Positions 26,606-36,377 of a stretch of DNA of 64,000 nt are shown here, piece by piece. Source of the stretch: Odoribacter splanchnicus DSM 20712. GTDB lineage: Bacteria > Bacteroidota > Bacteroidia > Bacteroidales > Marinifilaceae. Each line of letters opens with the position of its first letter. Positions within the stretch are counted from its first letter, which is position 1. A model generated the notes under the pieces. That model saw only the letters and a program-made list of their open reading frames with translations. It ran no database searches and was not told the DNA's origin. The stretch covers positions 2,976,001-3,040,000 of the forward strand of contig NC_015160.1 of NCBI RefSeq assembly GCF_000190535.1, read 5' to 3'. The position numbers and the translations under genes were made by a program.

Positions 26606-27722
26606 CTTGAGAGGCTAAAGTTATAAATAAATTTTCCCATTTCTTCATAACCGATGGCAAAGCAAAACGAATAATATTCCGGCGGGCTTCATTTCCCACT
26701 TTCTGCCTCAGTGAAGAATCTGCCATTAACTGGCTCAATCGCTTTACAAATTCGTTCTCATCGCCTTCCTCTATCAAGAAACCATCCTGCCGGTCCTGAA
26801 TAATATCCCGGGGACCGCATTTACAGGTATAAGCCACTACAGGTAATCCACATGCCATCGCTTCATGTAATACCATAGGAAAACCTTCATGCCGGGATGT
26901 CAACACATAAACCGAACTACCTAAATATTCCCGAATGATTTCTGCCCGTGGTGGACATATTTCTACCGATTTTAACTTCAATAACCCGATTTGCCGTTCC
27001 AAAGTATCTTGTAATTCCCCGGAGCCGATAATAGTTAATTTCCAATCCGGAAAATAAGGTTCTATTTCAGCCCAAACAGCGATTAAACGATCAAATCCTT
27101 TTTGTGCTGACAGACGTCCCACTGCAATAACTCTGGGAATAGACAAATCGGCAGATTCCTTAGGATAAAAAGTCAATGCATTCGGTATAACCACGATATT
27201 ATCCTTTCTTCCCCAATCTTTTCGGTCTTCTTCCGTCAAAACCACCAGACGATCATAGTATTTTATCTTGTTTAAAAATCTTTTAATCTTATATCGGTTA
27301 ATTATTCCTTTGACATTTTGATAACTAAAATAAGAAAAATGACATTCCAGTATTTTTTTACTTCCATCTTTCAATCGATACAACCATTCCCGCTCTCGTC
27401 CGGTCATCATGGAAATCGTAATATCAGGCTTTTCTTTCAATAATATTTCCTCTAACCGCCTTTGATGGCGTTTCGTATAAATTATTCTGCGTATCTTATT
27501 CCAAAAAATATTTTTTCCCCTACATGCTGCATAATCGATATCCAAATCATAAAACCGGATTTTATCCGAAAAATCAAAAGCCAAGGGTAGATTTTTTTGT
27601 TCATAGGTTATAATCACAACTTCCATTCCGGTCAATCCGGCCAAATAATTTGCTTTAATTGCCAGTATACGCTCCATACCGGCCATTCGAATTATATTTG
27701 GAATATTGTAAATTATTTTCAT
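26598..27722 (-). CDS. Glycosyltransferase family 4
   Basis: A 374-residue GT-B transferase. The N-terminal region MKIIYNIPNIIRMAGMERIL has the loop that follows the first strand. The donor domain has VIPNALTF, AVGRLSAQKGFDRLI, LTIIGSGEL and the retaining signature SRHEGFPMVLHEAMACGLPV with both glutamates. It resembles GalNAc/Gal-adding enzymes of capsule clusters in layout, but the sugar cannot be assigned. First gene of the minus-strand pair, with a short AT-rich region separating it from the divergent GT2. Confidence 0.88.
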   Translation of the reverse strand: MKIIYNIPNIIRMAGMERILAIKANYLAGLTGMEVVIITYEQKNLPLAFDFSDKIRFYDLDIDYAACRGKNIFWNKIRRIIYTKRHQRRLEEILLKEKPDITISMMTGREREWLYRLKDGSKKILECHFSYFSYQNVKGIINRYKIKRFLNKIKYYDRLVVLTEEDRKDWGRKDNIVVIPNALTFYPKESADLSIPRVIAVGRLSAQKGFDRLIAVWAEIEPYFPDWKLTIIGSGELQDTLERQIGLLKLKSVEICPPRAEIIREYLGSSVYVLTSRHEGFPMVLHEAMACGLPVVAYTCKCGPRDIIQDRQDGFLIEEGDENEFVKRLSQLMADSSLRQKVGNEARRNIIRFALPSVMKKWENLFITLASQDE

Positions 27723-27811
27723 ATAAATATAATTTTAAAATAGGCGAAAATAACCGAACTTTCTCTCAAATGCAAATGCCTTTGTTGTATTTAAACTCAC
27801 AATATTATCCG

Positions 27812-27819
27812 TACCTTTG
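27812..27819 (+). promoter_or_regulatory. Bacteroidota -7 element (TACCTTTG)
   Basis: A perfect TAnnTTTG match 23 bp before the ATG at 27843, in the divergent gap between two glycosyltransferase genes. Confidence 0.6.
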
Positions 27820-27842
27820 TCAAAATCTATATAAACAGGTAT

Positions 27843-28838
27843 ATGACACCCAAAGTAAGTATCATCGTCCCCATTTATAATGCCGGCAAATTCCTGGAAA
27901 AATGCCTGGATACACTTGTTAATCAAACATTAAAGGATATCGAAATCATTTTGGTTCTAGACTGTCCCACCGACGGTAGCGACCGGATCGCCCGGGAGTA
28001 TGCCGAAAAAGATCCACGCATCCGGCTGATAGTCAACGAACAAAATCTGAATATCGGTTTAAGCCGCAATGAAGGACTTAAAATCGCCCGGGGAGAATAC
28101 ATCGGTTTTTCGGACCACGATGACTGGAGGGAATTGGATATGTACGAAAAATTATACCAAAAGGCCAGGGAAGATCAGGCCGATATTGCCATCTCCAATT
28201 TCGACAGCATTTATCCGGACCGGATCATTCCTCATCCATATTACCCTGACTGTCCTAACCAAGAACAATTGAAACAAGAAATCTTCTCCCACCTCATCGG
28301 TGACTGGAAAAAGGAGCAGGAGTGGAGACCTTTTACCCATTGGGGGTATATGTGGCACATCCTCTACAAAAGAGAAATCTTGGAAAACCACAACATATGG
28401 TTTTCAGATAACAGAGAAATCACATACGAAGACCTGCTTTTTTTGATTCAGGTCTTTCATGCAGCCAACCGAATCACTTGTATTCCCCTGATACTCTATC
28501 ATCATGTTTTTCACCAAAAAAACCAGGCAAGCAGTTATATCTACAATTCAACCCGACTGGTGATCAACCATTTAATGTACTTGGATCACTTCCTCACTAC
28601 CCATCACCTCAGAGATGAACACCTATGGGACTATTTCTTTTCAACTTTACATGTTTTATGGCGTACCCTGAAAAATGAAATACATCACAAATCCTGTTAT
28701 CAGGCTTTTATCCAATTAGTTACCATACGCAAAAATCCAACCATACGGCAATTGGTCCGGGAGGTCCCCTTTTCGGTCCGGATGGCCCGAAAATTGAAAA
28801 TCCAAAAAACCGCTTTATGGCTTTTACTTCGGCTCTAA
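27843..28838 (+). CDS. Glycosyltransferase family 2
   Basis: A 331-residue GT-A transferase. It begins PKVSIIVPIYNAGKFLEKCL. The nucleotide-binding position reads LDCPTDGSD where most relatives have DDGSTDGS, and the metal site reads FSDHDDW instead of the usual DSDD/DADD, keeping the aspartates. The C-terminal 150 residues are rich in His, Tyr and Trp and carry an acceptor-type ED (EITYEDLLFLI). It is a single gene with its own promoter, followed by another promoter-driven gene. Sugar unknown. Confidence 0.87.
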   Translation: MTPKVSIIVPIYNAGKFLEKCLDTLVNQTLKDIEIILVLDCPTDGSDRIAREYAEKDPRIRLIVNEQNLNIGLSRNEGLKIARGEYIGFSDHDDWRELDMYEKLYQKAREDQADIAISNFDSIYPDRIIPHPYYPDCPNQEQLKQEIFSHLIGDWKKEQEWRPFTHWGYMWHILYKREILENHNIWFSDNREITYEDLLFLIQVFHAANRITCIPLILYHHVFHQKNQASSYIYNSTRLVINHLMYLDHFLTTHHLRDEHLWDYFFSTLHVLWRTLKNEIHHKSCYQAFIQLVTIRKNPTIRQLVREVPFSVRMARKLKIQKTALWLLLRL

Positions 28839-28891
28839 CGACTATTTAAGAATCAAATCATTCCGGCAATTTCATATACCAAATAATTCTT

Positions 28892-28899
28892 TATCTTTG
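28892..28899 (+). promoter_or_regulatory. Bacteroidota -7 element (TATCTTTG)
   Basis: A perfect TAnnTTTG match with a TTTC box about 17-20 bp upstream that may serve as the -33 element. It lies 27 bp before the YfhO-type gene. Confidence 0.62.
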
Positions 28900-28925
28900 T
28901 TTGTTCATTATTCAAAAGTACAGTC

Positions 28926-31415
28926 ATGACAAAAATCAATTTCAGATCTTGTTTGCCTTACGCCATTGCGCTTATTATATTTATCCTGATCGCTTATATT
29001 TATGCTTCACCTGTTTTGGAAGGGAAAATCATCAATCAAGCGGATATTTCCTCTTACCAGGGAGCTGCAAAAGAAAGAGACGATTATAAAAAACAGACAG
29101 GAGAAGAATCTTTCTGGACCAATTCGATGTTCAGTGGTATGCCGACAACCATGATCGGAGCTCATTACAAAGGAAACTATCTTGAAACTATCTACAATCA
29201 TTTATTTTGGGGTCCACGCCCTGCTTCTTATCTGATCTTGACTTTTGTCAGTTTCTTTTTGCTGTTGCTTGCGATGGGAATCAATGTCCGGCTCTCTATT
29301 GTCGGAGCTTTGGCCTTCGGTTTATGTGCCTATAACTTTCAAATCCTGCAAGTGGGGCACAATTCGAAAATGGTAGCTATCGCTCTTATGCCGATGGTAT
29401 TAGCCGGAGTGGTCTATGCTTATCGTAAAAAAGCATTTTTAGGGGCGGTTCTTTTCGGATTTGCCCTGTCTTTTGAAATTGCAGCCAACCATCCCCAAAT
29501 CACTTTTTATCTGGGTATGATCATTCTGGCTTATGTTATCGCTCAATTGGTCTCTGCTATTAAAAACAAGACTTTACCTGCTTTCATCAAAACATCTTGT
29601 TTTGTGTTGTTGGCCACGATATTGGCAGCAGGTACGAACGTCAACCGACTTTGGCCCAACTGGGAATACAGTAAATACACGATGCGGGGCGGTTCTGAAT
29701 TACAAATGGCTCATGCCCAAGGGAATCAGACCCAGGGTGGATTGAATAAAGAATATGCAACAGCCTGGAGTTACGGTATAGAAGAAACGCCGAATCTGCT
29801 TATTCCTAATTTTAACGGAGGAGCTTCAGCCAGTGAACTCAGTAAAAAATCCAAAACATATGAAATCTTAAAACAAGGAGGGGTTCCGAATGCTGAACAA
29901 GTCATCAAACAAATGCCGACCTATTGGGGACCTCAAGCCTTTACTGCCGGCCCGATGTATATGGGAGCGATTTCGGTGTTTTTGTTCGTATTGGGTTTAG
30001 TTGTTCTCCAAGGCACAACCAAATGGTGGATCGCCGGGATATCACTGTTAGCCTTACTATTGGGATGGGGAAAACATTTTATGTGGCTCTCCAGCTTGTT
30101 TTTCGATTACGTACCTCTATATAACAAATTCCGGGTACCTTCTATGATTCTAACCATCCTGCAGTTAACTATTCCTCTGTTGGGATTTTATAGTCTTCAT
30201 CAGATTTTCTCGGATAAAATCGAGAAGAAAAGAGTCATTAAAGGACTGAAACTAGCCTTGGGGATTACAGGTGGTTTTTGTTTGTTATTCGCTCTTCTTC
30301 CAAGCCTTGCCGGTAGTTTTACTTCCCCGGCAGACAGCCAATTCCCGGATTGGCTACAACAAGCCCTACCCGAAGATCGCCAAAGTATGCTACGAAGTGA
30401 TGCCTTCCGTTCATTACTTTTTATTCTGGCAGGTGCAGCTACCATTTGGGCCGGTTATATGAAAAAAATAAAATTATCCTCGTCCATAACCCTTCTCGGA
30501 CTACTTATTATCTTAGATATGTGGAGTGTAGACAAACGGTATCTAAATAACGACCATTTCGTTACACCACGTGAATTTACTAACAATTTTAATTTACGGC
30601 CTGTCGATAAAGAGATATTGAAAGATACCGATATCCATTACCGGGTTTTGGATTTGGCCGTAAATACTTTTAACGACTCACATTCCAGTTTTTATCATAA
30701 AACAATCGGAGGATATAGTGCTGCTAAACTACAGCGTTATCAGGATATAATCGATTATCATCTGGTTCCTGAAATTCAGTCTTTAGCCAATGATTTGCAA
30801 AGAGGACAAACACGGGCAGATATAGATTCGAGCTTACAAAAGCTATCTGTCATCAACATGCTAAATACCAAATATATCATTCTATCAGCCAACAGCACAC
30901 CGATCGAAAACACCGCCAGATCAGGAAATGCCTGGTTTGTCGAAAATTATCAACTCGTCGACACTCCTGATGAAGAAATTTTAAGCCTGAAAGCTATCGA
31001 TCCTGAAAAGACAGCTATTATCGGCCGCGATTTTGCCCAGGCTGTAGCAGGTAAGAACATCCGGTTCGATTCAACCGCAACGATTCAACTGACTTCCTAC
31101 GCTCCTAATAAACTGACTTATAAAACAAAAGCCTCCCAGGAACAACTGGCTGTATTCAGTGAAGTATATTATCCCGAAGGCTGGCAAGCTTACATCGACG
31201 ACCAACCCGGTGAACTATTCCGTACCGATTATATTTTACGAGGCCTGTCTGTTCCGGCAGGGGAACATACTATTACTTTAGTGTATAATCCAAGATCTGC
31301 TTATCAGGGAGCTCTGATCTCACAAATCAGTTCCATTTTATTAATTTTAGCTCTTCTGGGAAGTATTATCGGGTATATCAGAAAAAATCGGAAGTGTTCC
31401 TCGGATCAGGCCTAA
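28926..31415 (+). CDS. YfhO-family polytopic membrane protein
   Basis: An 829-residue GT-C-like membrane protein. A first membrane helix (about residues 10-28) is followed by a conserved extracytoplasmic loop with ADISSYQGAAKERDDY and FSGMPTTMIGAHYKG, about a dozen more membrane helices to residue 540, a soluble beta-rich domain ending in YYPEGWQAYIDDQPG with LRGLSVPAGEHTITLVYNP, and a final membrane helix. YfhO proteins act in transfer of sugars from lipid carriers to cell-envelope polymers in Gram-positive bacteria. Function in Bacteroidota is not settled. Position inside a glycan cluster fits such a role. Confidence 0.85.
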   Translation: MTKINFRSCLPYAIALIIFILIAYIYASPVLEGKIINQADISSYQGAAKERDDYKKQTGEESFWTNSMFSGMPTTMIGAHYKGNYLETIYNHLFWGPRPASYLILTFVSFFLLLLAMGINVRLSIVGALAFGLCAYNFQILQVGHNSKMVAIALMPMVLAGVVYAYRKKAFLGAVLFGFALSFEIAANHPQITFYLGMIILAYVIAQLVSAIKNKTLPAFIKTSCFVLLATILAAGTNVNRLWPNWEYSKYTMRGGSELQMAHAQGNQTQGGLNKEYATAWSYGIEETPNLLIPNFNGGASASELSKKSKTYEILKQGGVPNAEQVIKQMPTYWGPQAFTAGPMYMGAISVFLFVLGLVVLQGTTKWWIAGISLLALLLGWGKHFMWLSSLFFDYVPLYNKFRVPSMILTILQLTIPLLGFYSLHQIFSDKIEKKRVIKGLKLALGITGGFCLLFALLPSLAGSFTSPADSQFPDWLQQALPEDRQSMLRSDAFRSLLFILAGAATIWAGYMKKIKLSSSITLLGLLIILDMWSVDKRYLNNDHFVTPREFTNNFNLRPVDKEILKDTDIHYRVLDLAVNTFNDSHSSFYHKTIGGYSAAKLQRYQDIIDYHLVPEIQSLANDLQRGQTRADIDSSLQKLSVINMLNTKYIILSANSTPIENTARSGNAWFVENYQLVDTPDEEILSLKAIDPEKTAIIGRDFAQAVAGKNIRFDSTATIQLTSYAPNKLTYKTKASQEQLAVFSEVYYPEGWQAYIDDQPGELFRTDYILRGLSVPAGEHTITLVYNPRSAYQGALISQISSILLILALLGSIIGYIRKNRKCSSDQA

Positions 31416-31449
31416 CAAAGTATTTTCACCATTTACCGTAAAAAAAGTA

Positions 31450-32874
31450 ATGGAAATTCATATCACCAAAAAAGATGTTTTGTGGGGATACATTGCCCAA
31501 TTCTTTAACATCGGAGCAGGAATACTTTTACTCCCGGTGATATTAAAACTTCTCCCGGCAGATATATTGGGAGTCTGGTACATTTTCCTGACTATTTCGA
31601 GTCTGGTACAAATGATCGACTTCGGTTTTCAGCCGACTTTCACCCGAAATGTCGCCTATGTATTCAGTGGTGCTGTAAAACTTCAGGCCAAAGGTCTGGA
31701 TAAAGGCCAAACTCATCTGGATCATCCCAACTACCCGCTTCTCAAAAACATGATTTCCGTGATGAAACGTTTTTACGGAGGTATTTCGCTTTTGGTCATT
31801 TTTCTCCTCCTGACTGCAGGTAGTTGGTATATCGATGATCGAACAAACCACATCGCAGCTAATGAAGAAATCATGATTTCATGGTTTATATACACCACTT
31901 CCACCGTTTTAAATCTTTATTATTCCTATTATAATGCATTACTAGTGGGTAGAGGCCTTGTAAAAGAAAACAACCAACTCATCATTATCACCCGTTCCAC
32001 CTATCTCGTTTTAGCCGCCTTGGGTCTGATTGCAGGCTATGGCTTAATTGCAGTAGCCACAGCCAACTTTCTATCTATTATTATCAATCGGTTGGTGGCG
32101 ATTCATTTTTTCTACCGAAACGGTCTCCGCAAAATCCTCCGGAATACCCAAGCAACAAAAGAAAAATTATTACCTATTTTATGGGTAAATGCCAAAAAAA
32201 ATGGATTAAGCAGTTTGGGTGGATATTTTGTCCAAAAAGGCAATTTGCTTTTCATATCTATGTTTTTACCTCTGGAAACAGTTGCCAGTTATGGTCTAAC
32301 CGTTAATCTTATAAATATTCTGTCAGGGGTATCCCCACTTTATTTAGGCACTCATATTCCTGAAATCTACAAGGATAGGATCGACAATAACCTCCCGGAT
32401 ATCCGCAGAATATTCGGAGAAGGTATTTTTGTATTCTACCTTCTATATATCCTCGGAGCCTTATGCCTGGTCCTATTAGGTCCCTGGGCTTTGGAACTAT
32501 TTCACAGTAAAACCCAACTTTTACCTCCAGGTCCTCTTTTACTGATGTTGTTTGTACAATTTTTAGAATCCAACCATGGTATGGCAGCCACTTTAATTAC
32601 TACCCGTAATGAAGTTCCTTACCTGAAAGCTGCCTTGATTTCCGGCTTTTTTATCGCCCTGTTTTCCCTGACTTCTCTCTATTATACCGATTGGGGAATC
32701 TGCGGTGTCGTTGCTTTGACCGGTTTGGTACAAATCAGCTACAATAACTGGAAATGGCCTCTGATGGTCAGCCAGGAATTGGAAAAAAGTTATCCGCAAT
32801 TAGTGAAGATCGGGTTCCTTTCTTTACGGACCTGGTTAAAACAATATCTGGTAAAGAAAGGAATCCGGTACTAG
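31450..32874 (+). CDS. Wzx-like polysaccharide flippase (MVF/MOP superfamily)
   Basis: A 474-residue protein with about 12-14 membrane helices. It should flip the lipid-linked repeat unit across the inner membrane. The start MEIHITKKDVLWGYIAQFFN leads into a first helix pair of the type seen in O-antigen/teichoic-acid exporters, with a conserved LGVWYIFLTISSLVQMIDFG segment. It is 34 bp after the YfhO-type gene, so probably the same transcript. Its TAG stop shares the palindrome CTAG (32871-32874) with the stop of the convergent outer-membrane gene. No Wzy polymerase is obvious in the window; the YfhO-type protein is too different to claim that role. Confidence 0.85.
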   Translation: MEIHITKKDVLWGYIAQFFNIGAGILLLPVILKLLPADILGVWYIFLTISSLVQMIDFGFQPTFTRNVAYVFSGAVKLQAKGLDKGQTHLDHPNYPLLKNMISVMKRFYGGISLLVIFLLLTAGSWYIDDRTNHIAANEEIMISWFIYTTSTVLNLYYSYYNALLVGRGLVKENNQLIIITRSTYLVLAALGLIAGYGLIAVATANFLSIIINRLVAIHFFYRNGLRKILRNTQATKEKLLPILWVNAKKNGLSSLGGYFVQKGNLLFISMFLPLETVASYGLTVNLINILSGVSPLYLGTHIPEIYKDRIDNNLPDIRRIFGEGIFVFYLLYILGALCLVLLGPWALELFHSKTQLLPPGPLLLMLFVQFLESNHGMAATLITTRNEVPYLKAALISGFFIALFSLTSLYYTDWGICGVVALTGLVQISYNNWKWPLMVSQELEKSYPQLVKIGFLSLRTWLKQYLVKKGIRY

Positions 32875-33653
32875 AAGACATATCCGAACCCGAAGTTCAG
32901 ATAAACATTATACATCTTGAAGCTGATACTTTCAAAATCACCGGGAAAAATAGAATTCAACCCCCAGGTCAGATCTGCATAAACACTCAAATGTTTATAT
33001 GCCCGCCATTCAGCTCCGGCATCCAATCCCCACTGAAATTTACGCAAGTCGCCCGAAAAATCGTAAGTTGCTTCCGTGACATTCGCTTTGGTACCGGTCG
33101 GATCTCCTTCACGGATATATCCGTCATAGGCTACTCCGGAAAAATCTCCGTTAGTCAGAATAGAAATATACGGGCCGAATTTCAAATCCCAACGGGGTGA
33201 CACTTTATAAATAACCTGAAAAGGCAGAGTGATATATGAATTTTTTACATTCGTCTTTACATTTCCTGTCCAATTGCCTTCGACATGTCCCAGCACTTCC
33301 CCATCATACGAATCCATCACCATGTAATAATTTTTCACCCTGGCATCGGTTTTCATCCCTTTGTTCTCGAGGCGGATTCCGAACAGCCCTCCCCATTTCC
33401 GGTTCCGGTCGAACCATTTAATGATATTTCCTTCGATAGCAAGCTGAGCACCCGGCCGGTAACTATTGATTTCCCGGATTTCTGCCGGCAAGGGTAATGG
33501 AGAAGTTCCTCCGATATTGACTCCTGCTTTAATCCGATACTCCAATCCTTTCAAGGTAGAGCGAACCAAAGCACCCGGTTTCTTGTTTTCAGCAAAAACA
33601 GCTCCTGTTACCAGTAAAAAAACAATCAGGTATATACTCTTTATCGTTTTCAT
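32871..33653 (-). CDS. Outer-membrane beta-barrel protein (PorT-like)
   Basis: A 260-residue protein with a signal peptide (cleaved near VFAEN). The mature part has alternating amphipathic strands, many aromatic residues and a terminal Phe (GFGYVF), as in small outer-membrane barrels of the PorT/OmpW type. It lies 11 bp downstream of the PCMD lipoprotein gene, so both are probably made together and may interact at the outer membrane. Substrate and role are unknown. Confidence 0.8.
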   Translation of the reverse strand: MKTIKSIYLIVFLLVTGAVFAENKKPGALVRSTLKGLEYRIKAGVNIGGTSPLPLPAEIREINSYRPGAQLAIEGNIIKWFDRNRKWGGLFGIRLENKGMKTDARVKNYYMVMDSYDGEVLGHVEGNWTGNVKTNVKNSYITLPFQVIYKVSPRWDLKFGPYISILTNGDFSGVAYDGYIREGDPTGTKANVTEATYDFSGDLRKFQWGLDAGAEWRAYKHLSVYADLTWGLNSIFPGDFESISFKMYNVYLNFGFGYVF

Positions 33654-33664
33654 TGTCTCAATTC

Positions 33665-34861
33665 TTATTTTTCACAAACGATCTCTACTTTATCGATACA
33701 CAAGGTACTCCCTACAGAACCGGCAAAATATGCCCCATATTTGCTGGAAGTGAAAACTACAGCCAGATTATACTCGTAATTCTTCATTTTTTTTTCACTG
33801 AAAGGCAGATACTTACCCGTTCCATCATCTGACGGATCCCGCTGGTCCCGGATGAATTTCGGCCAATCGATCGGTATGCGCGATCCGTAGTGAAAATCGA
33901 CATGAAATGCAGTAAACTCATCTTTCTTTTCTACCTCTACCCGGGCCAAAGCAACGATATACTCACTGGTCAGCACATTGTTTCCGTCCAATGCTTTTCC
34001 ATCGAGTTCTGCCGCTTCATATAAAACAGCATAAATATCTCCCTCATCTTCCTGCCCGGGAATCGTGACAGTATTTCCATTTTTATCTTTCGCCTTGAAA
34101 GGTTGGGTACCGGGAGTGTACTTGTAATATCCCTTGAGTTGCAGCGGTTTTTTCCCGAAAGGCAATCCGAAACGAGTGGCTTTCAACGGTTTTTGTACGG
34201 CATTATTTACATCGAAACTGCCCAGGAATAAGTTTCCTGCCGCAATGGGCATTTTAACCGTCTCTCCGAACTGTCCTGTGCTCTTCGTCTCCAACTTGAT
34301 GGCTCTGCTTCCATCTATTCCATTTTCGATAGAAACCGTAGGATATTCCTGCGGATTCCGGCCGACACCCGTCAAGGCAAAACCTGAATTTCCGGAAGCC
34401 CAAATATATTGTTTAAACAGGGCTGTTCCTTGTGTTTCCTCGAAAAACACCTGATATTTCCCCGTTTCATTCAGTTCATAGTGTTCAAAATCATATCGAA
34501 GCGGCAAATCGAATGTATCGATGATCACCGAATATTCTTTATGCCAATTTCCGTCCTCGGAGGTTACGGTAAATTTCTGGGGATGCGAATAGTCCATCAC
34601 TCGGGCCGGATCGGGCGAAATGTTTGCCCCTTCCGTCAAGGTCACCTCTAAAGCCAGTTTTGTCAGGTCGATACTCGGATTAGCCTGGGCCAGCACCTGA
34701 GCATTGTTGATGATAATATTTCCTTTAATATTTGTTTCCGGTGATCCCTTTGCATTTAAAATCTTACATGCCATAATATCTGCTTCTGCATTTAAAGGCT
34801 CGCTTTGAATACAAGCTCCCAATCCTCCGACCATCAACAGATACAAAAAACATTTTTTCAT
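33665..34861 (-). CDS. PCMD-domain lipoprotein (putative carbohydrate metabolism domain)
   Basis: A 398-residue lipoprotein with lipobox GGLGAC (Cys17). An N-terminal immunoglobulin-like DUF4493/BACON-type stretch (residues about 20-115, ending FTVTSEDGNWHKEYSVII) is followed by the PCMD domain, with YDFEHYE at its start, WASGNSGFALTGVG, and a C-terminal jelly-roll with VGSTLCIDKVEIVCE. Such proteins are surface lipoproteins thought to bind carbohydrates; no enzymatic activity is established. It has its own -7 promoter and precedes the barrel protein gene. Confidence 0.87.
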   Translation of the reverse strand: MKKCFLYLLMVGGLGACIQSEPLNAEADIMACKILNAKGSPETNIKGNIIINNAQVLAQANPSIDLTKLALEVTLTEGANISPDPARVMDYSHPQKFTVTSEDGNWHKEYSVIIDTFDLPLRYDFEHYELNETGKYQVFFEETQGTALFKQYIWASGNSGFALTGVGRNPQEYPTVSIENGIDGSRAIKLETKSTGQFGETVKMPIAAGNLFLGSFDVNNAVQKPLKATRFGLPFGKKPLQLKGYYKYTPGTQPFKAKDKNGNTVTIPGQEDEGDIYAVLYEAAELDGKALDGNNVLTSEYIVALARVEVEKKDEFTAFHVDFHYGSRIPIDWPKFIRDQRDPSDDGTGKYLPFSEKKMKNYEYNLAVVFTSSKYGAYFAGSVGSTLCIDKVEIVCEK

Positions 34862-34895
34862 ACTTCTCTTGCTTTAATTTCAATAAATCAGGCTA

Positions 34896-34903
34896 CAAAG
34901 GTA
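34896..34903 (-). promoter_or_regulatory. Bacteroidota -7 element (TACCTTTG)
   Basis: A perfect TAnnTTTG match on the minus strand, 34 bp upstream of the PCMD lipoprotein ATG. Confidence 0.6.
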
Positions 34904-34992
34904 GAATAAATTAGTCAAAGTCCATACAGCCAGTACAATTTATCGAGTATCCCGGCCTATAACAAGCTATTCTTTTTTATCCAAAATGGTCG

Positions 34993-36249
34993 TCATTGCA
35001 TCAATTCCGGAGTCGTATCTACCCATTTATATAATTTATCACCACGCCGGATTTTTCCAGGCACCTGAACCGAAAACAATATTCCTTTTTCCACCTTTTC
35101 CACTGGCTGTAAATCGACCCTTATCTCAGGTACTTTCATTTGAATCGTTCCGGTTGTAGGACCTTGTATCAATATTTCGTCCCCAACTTTCAAGTCGAAA
35201 GATTCCAGTTTAAACTCTGCGACCTGCAAATTGGTAAAATAATTGGTCACTTTGCCAAGCAGAATTTTCTTTTTTGTCGCTTTCGAACCATATACCTCGC
35301 TCCATTCCCCTAAGCGTTGCCCCAAATAATATCCATTCCAGAATCCACGGTTGAAGACTGTCGCCAAGCGTTTTTTCCAAATCCGGATCTTATCCGCTGA
35401 ATAGGTATCGTCGAGATAAGCATTTATCGCTTCGTTATAACACTCACAAACCGTACGTACATATTCGGCGGAACGGGCACGCCCCTCGATCTTGAAAACC
35501 CGCACACCGGCGTCGATCATTTTATTGATAAAACCAATTGTGCAAAGGTCTTTGGGCGACATGATGTATTCATTTTCAATATCGAGTTCGACTTCATTTT
35601 CGCGATCTTTGACCGTATAGGCTCTCCGGCAAATCTGATTACAGGCTCCCCGGTTAGCAGAAGCGTTTTTCTCGTGCAAACTCAAATAACATTTCCCTGA
35701 AACAGCCATACAAAGAGCCCCATGAGCAAACATTTCAATTTTGATCAGCCCTCCATTCGGTCCCCGTAAATCCTCCCCGACGATGCGACGATGGATTTCC
35801 ATGACTTGCTCCAATACCACTTCGCGGGCCAAAACGATCACATCGGCATATTGGGCGAAGAAACGAACTACTTCGAAATTAGTGACATTACACTGAGTAC
35901 TGATATGCACTTCGACTCCTACAGAACGTGCATACAAAATAGCGGCCAAATCGGATGCAATGATAGCAGTGACTCCGGCTTCACCGGCACAATCGATCAC
36001 TTGCCGCATTTTCTCTAACTCTTGATTATAAATTACGGTATTGACAGTCAGATAGGTTTTCACCCCTTTCTCCGAACAAACCGATACGATATTTTTCAAA
36101 TCCTCCAGCGTGAAATTTGCTGACGAACGTGCCCGCATATTCAATCCTTCCACACCGAAATAAACCGAATCCGCACCTCCCTGCAAAGCAGCATATAAAG
36201 ATTCATAAGAACCTACAGGCGCCATCACTTCAAAATCTTTTCTGGTCAT
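34993..36249 (-). CDS. U32 family protein (TrhP/YegQ-like tRNA hydroxylation factor)
   Basis: A U32 'peptidase' family protein, 418 residues from the chosen start. The best studied U32 proteins act in prephenate-dependent hydroxylation of tRNA uridine 34 rather than proteolysis. The TIM-barrel begins FEVMAPVGSYESLYAALQGGADSVYFG. The U32 cysteine signature is present: EMFAHGALCMAVSGKCYLS, then RGACNQICRRAY, four cysteines able to bind an iron-sulfur cluster. FKIEGRARSAEYV also fits. I choose the ATG at 36249 (MTRKDFEVMAPVG). ATGs at 36261 and 36294 exist, but the -7 element at 36270-36277 rules out the longest. Proteolytic function is unlikely but not excluded. Confidence 0.9.
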   Translation of the reverse strand: MTRKDFEVMAPVGSYESLYAALQGGADSVYFGVEGLNMRARSSANFTLEDLKNIVSVCSEKGVKTYLTVNTVIYNQELEKMRQVIDCAGEAGVTAIIASDLAAILYARSVGVEVHISTQCNVTNFEVVRFFAQYADVIVLAREVVLEQVMEIHRRIVGEDLRGPNGGLIKIEMFAHGALCMAVSGKCYLSLHEKNASANRGACNQICRRAYTVKDRENEVELDIENEYIMSPKDLCTIGFINKMIDAGVRVFKIEGRARSAEYVRTVCECYNEAINAYLDDTYSADKIRIWKKRLATVFNRGFWNGYYLGQRLGEWSEVYGSKATKKKILLGKVTNYFTNLQVAEFKLESFDLKVGDEILIQGPTTGTIQMKVPEIRVDLQPVEKVEKGILFSVQVPGKIRRGDKLYKWVDTTPELMQ

Positions 36250-36269
36250 AACCTCATCCATTTGAAATA

Positions 36270-36277
36270 CAAAGGTA
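36270..36277 (-). promoter_or_regulatory. Bacteroidota -7 element (TACCTTTG)
   Basis: A perfect TAnnTTTG match on the minus strand, 20 bp before the chosen U32 start and downstream of the longest possible start. Confidence 0.6.
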
Positions 36278-36311
36278 AAATAAATAAATCGCAAAATTTA
36301 TCCCGGATTTT

Positions 36312-36319
36312 TATTTTTG
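36312..36319 (+). promoter_or_regulatory. Bacteroidota -7 element (TATTTTTG) for nhaC
   Basis: A perfect TAnnTTTG match 58 bp before the antiporter ATG, giving a leader of about 50 nt. It is divergent from the U32 promoter 35 bp away. Confidence 0.5.
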
Positions 36320-36377
36320 GCACAAACAAATCTATACCCCAAAAGTATAACTACAAAACCGACTTATTTCCCGCAAA

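Noticed and set aside
36250..36294. Longer N-terminus for the U32 protein
   Set aside because: It would start upstream of, or at, the perfect -7 element, and the extra residues (MRFIYFTFVFQ) are not family-like.
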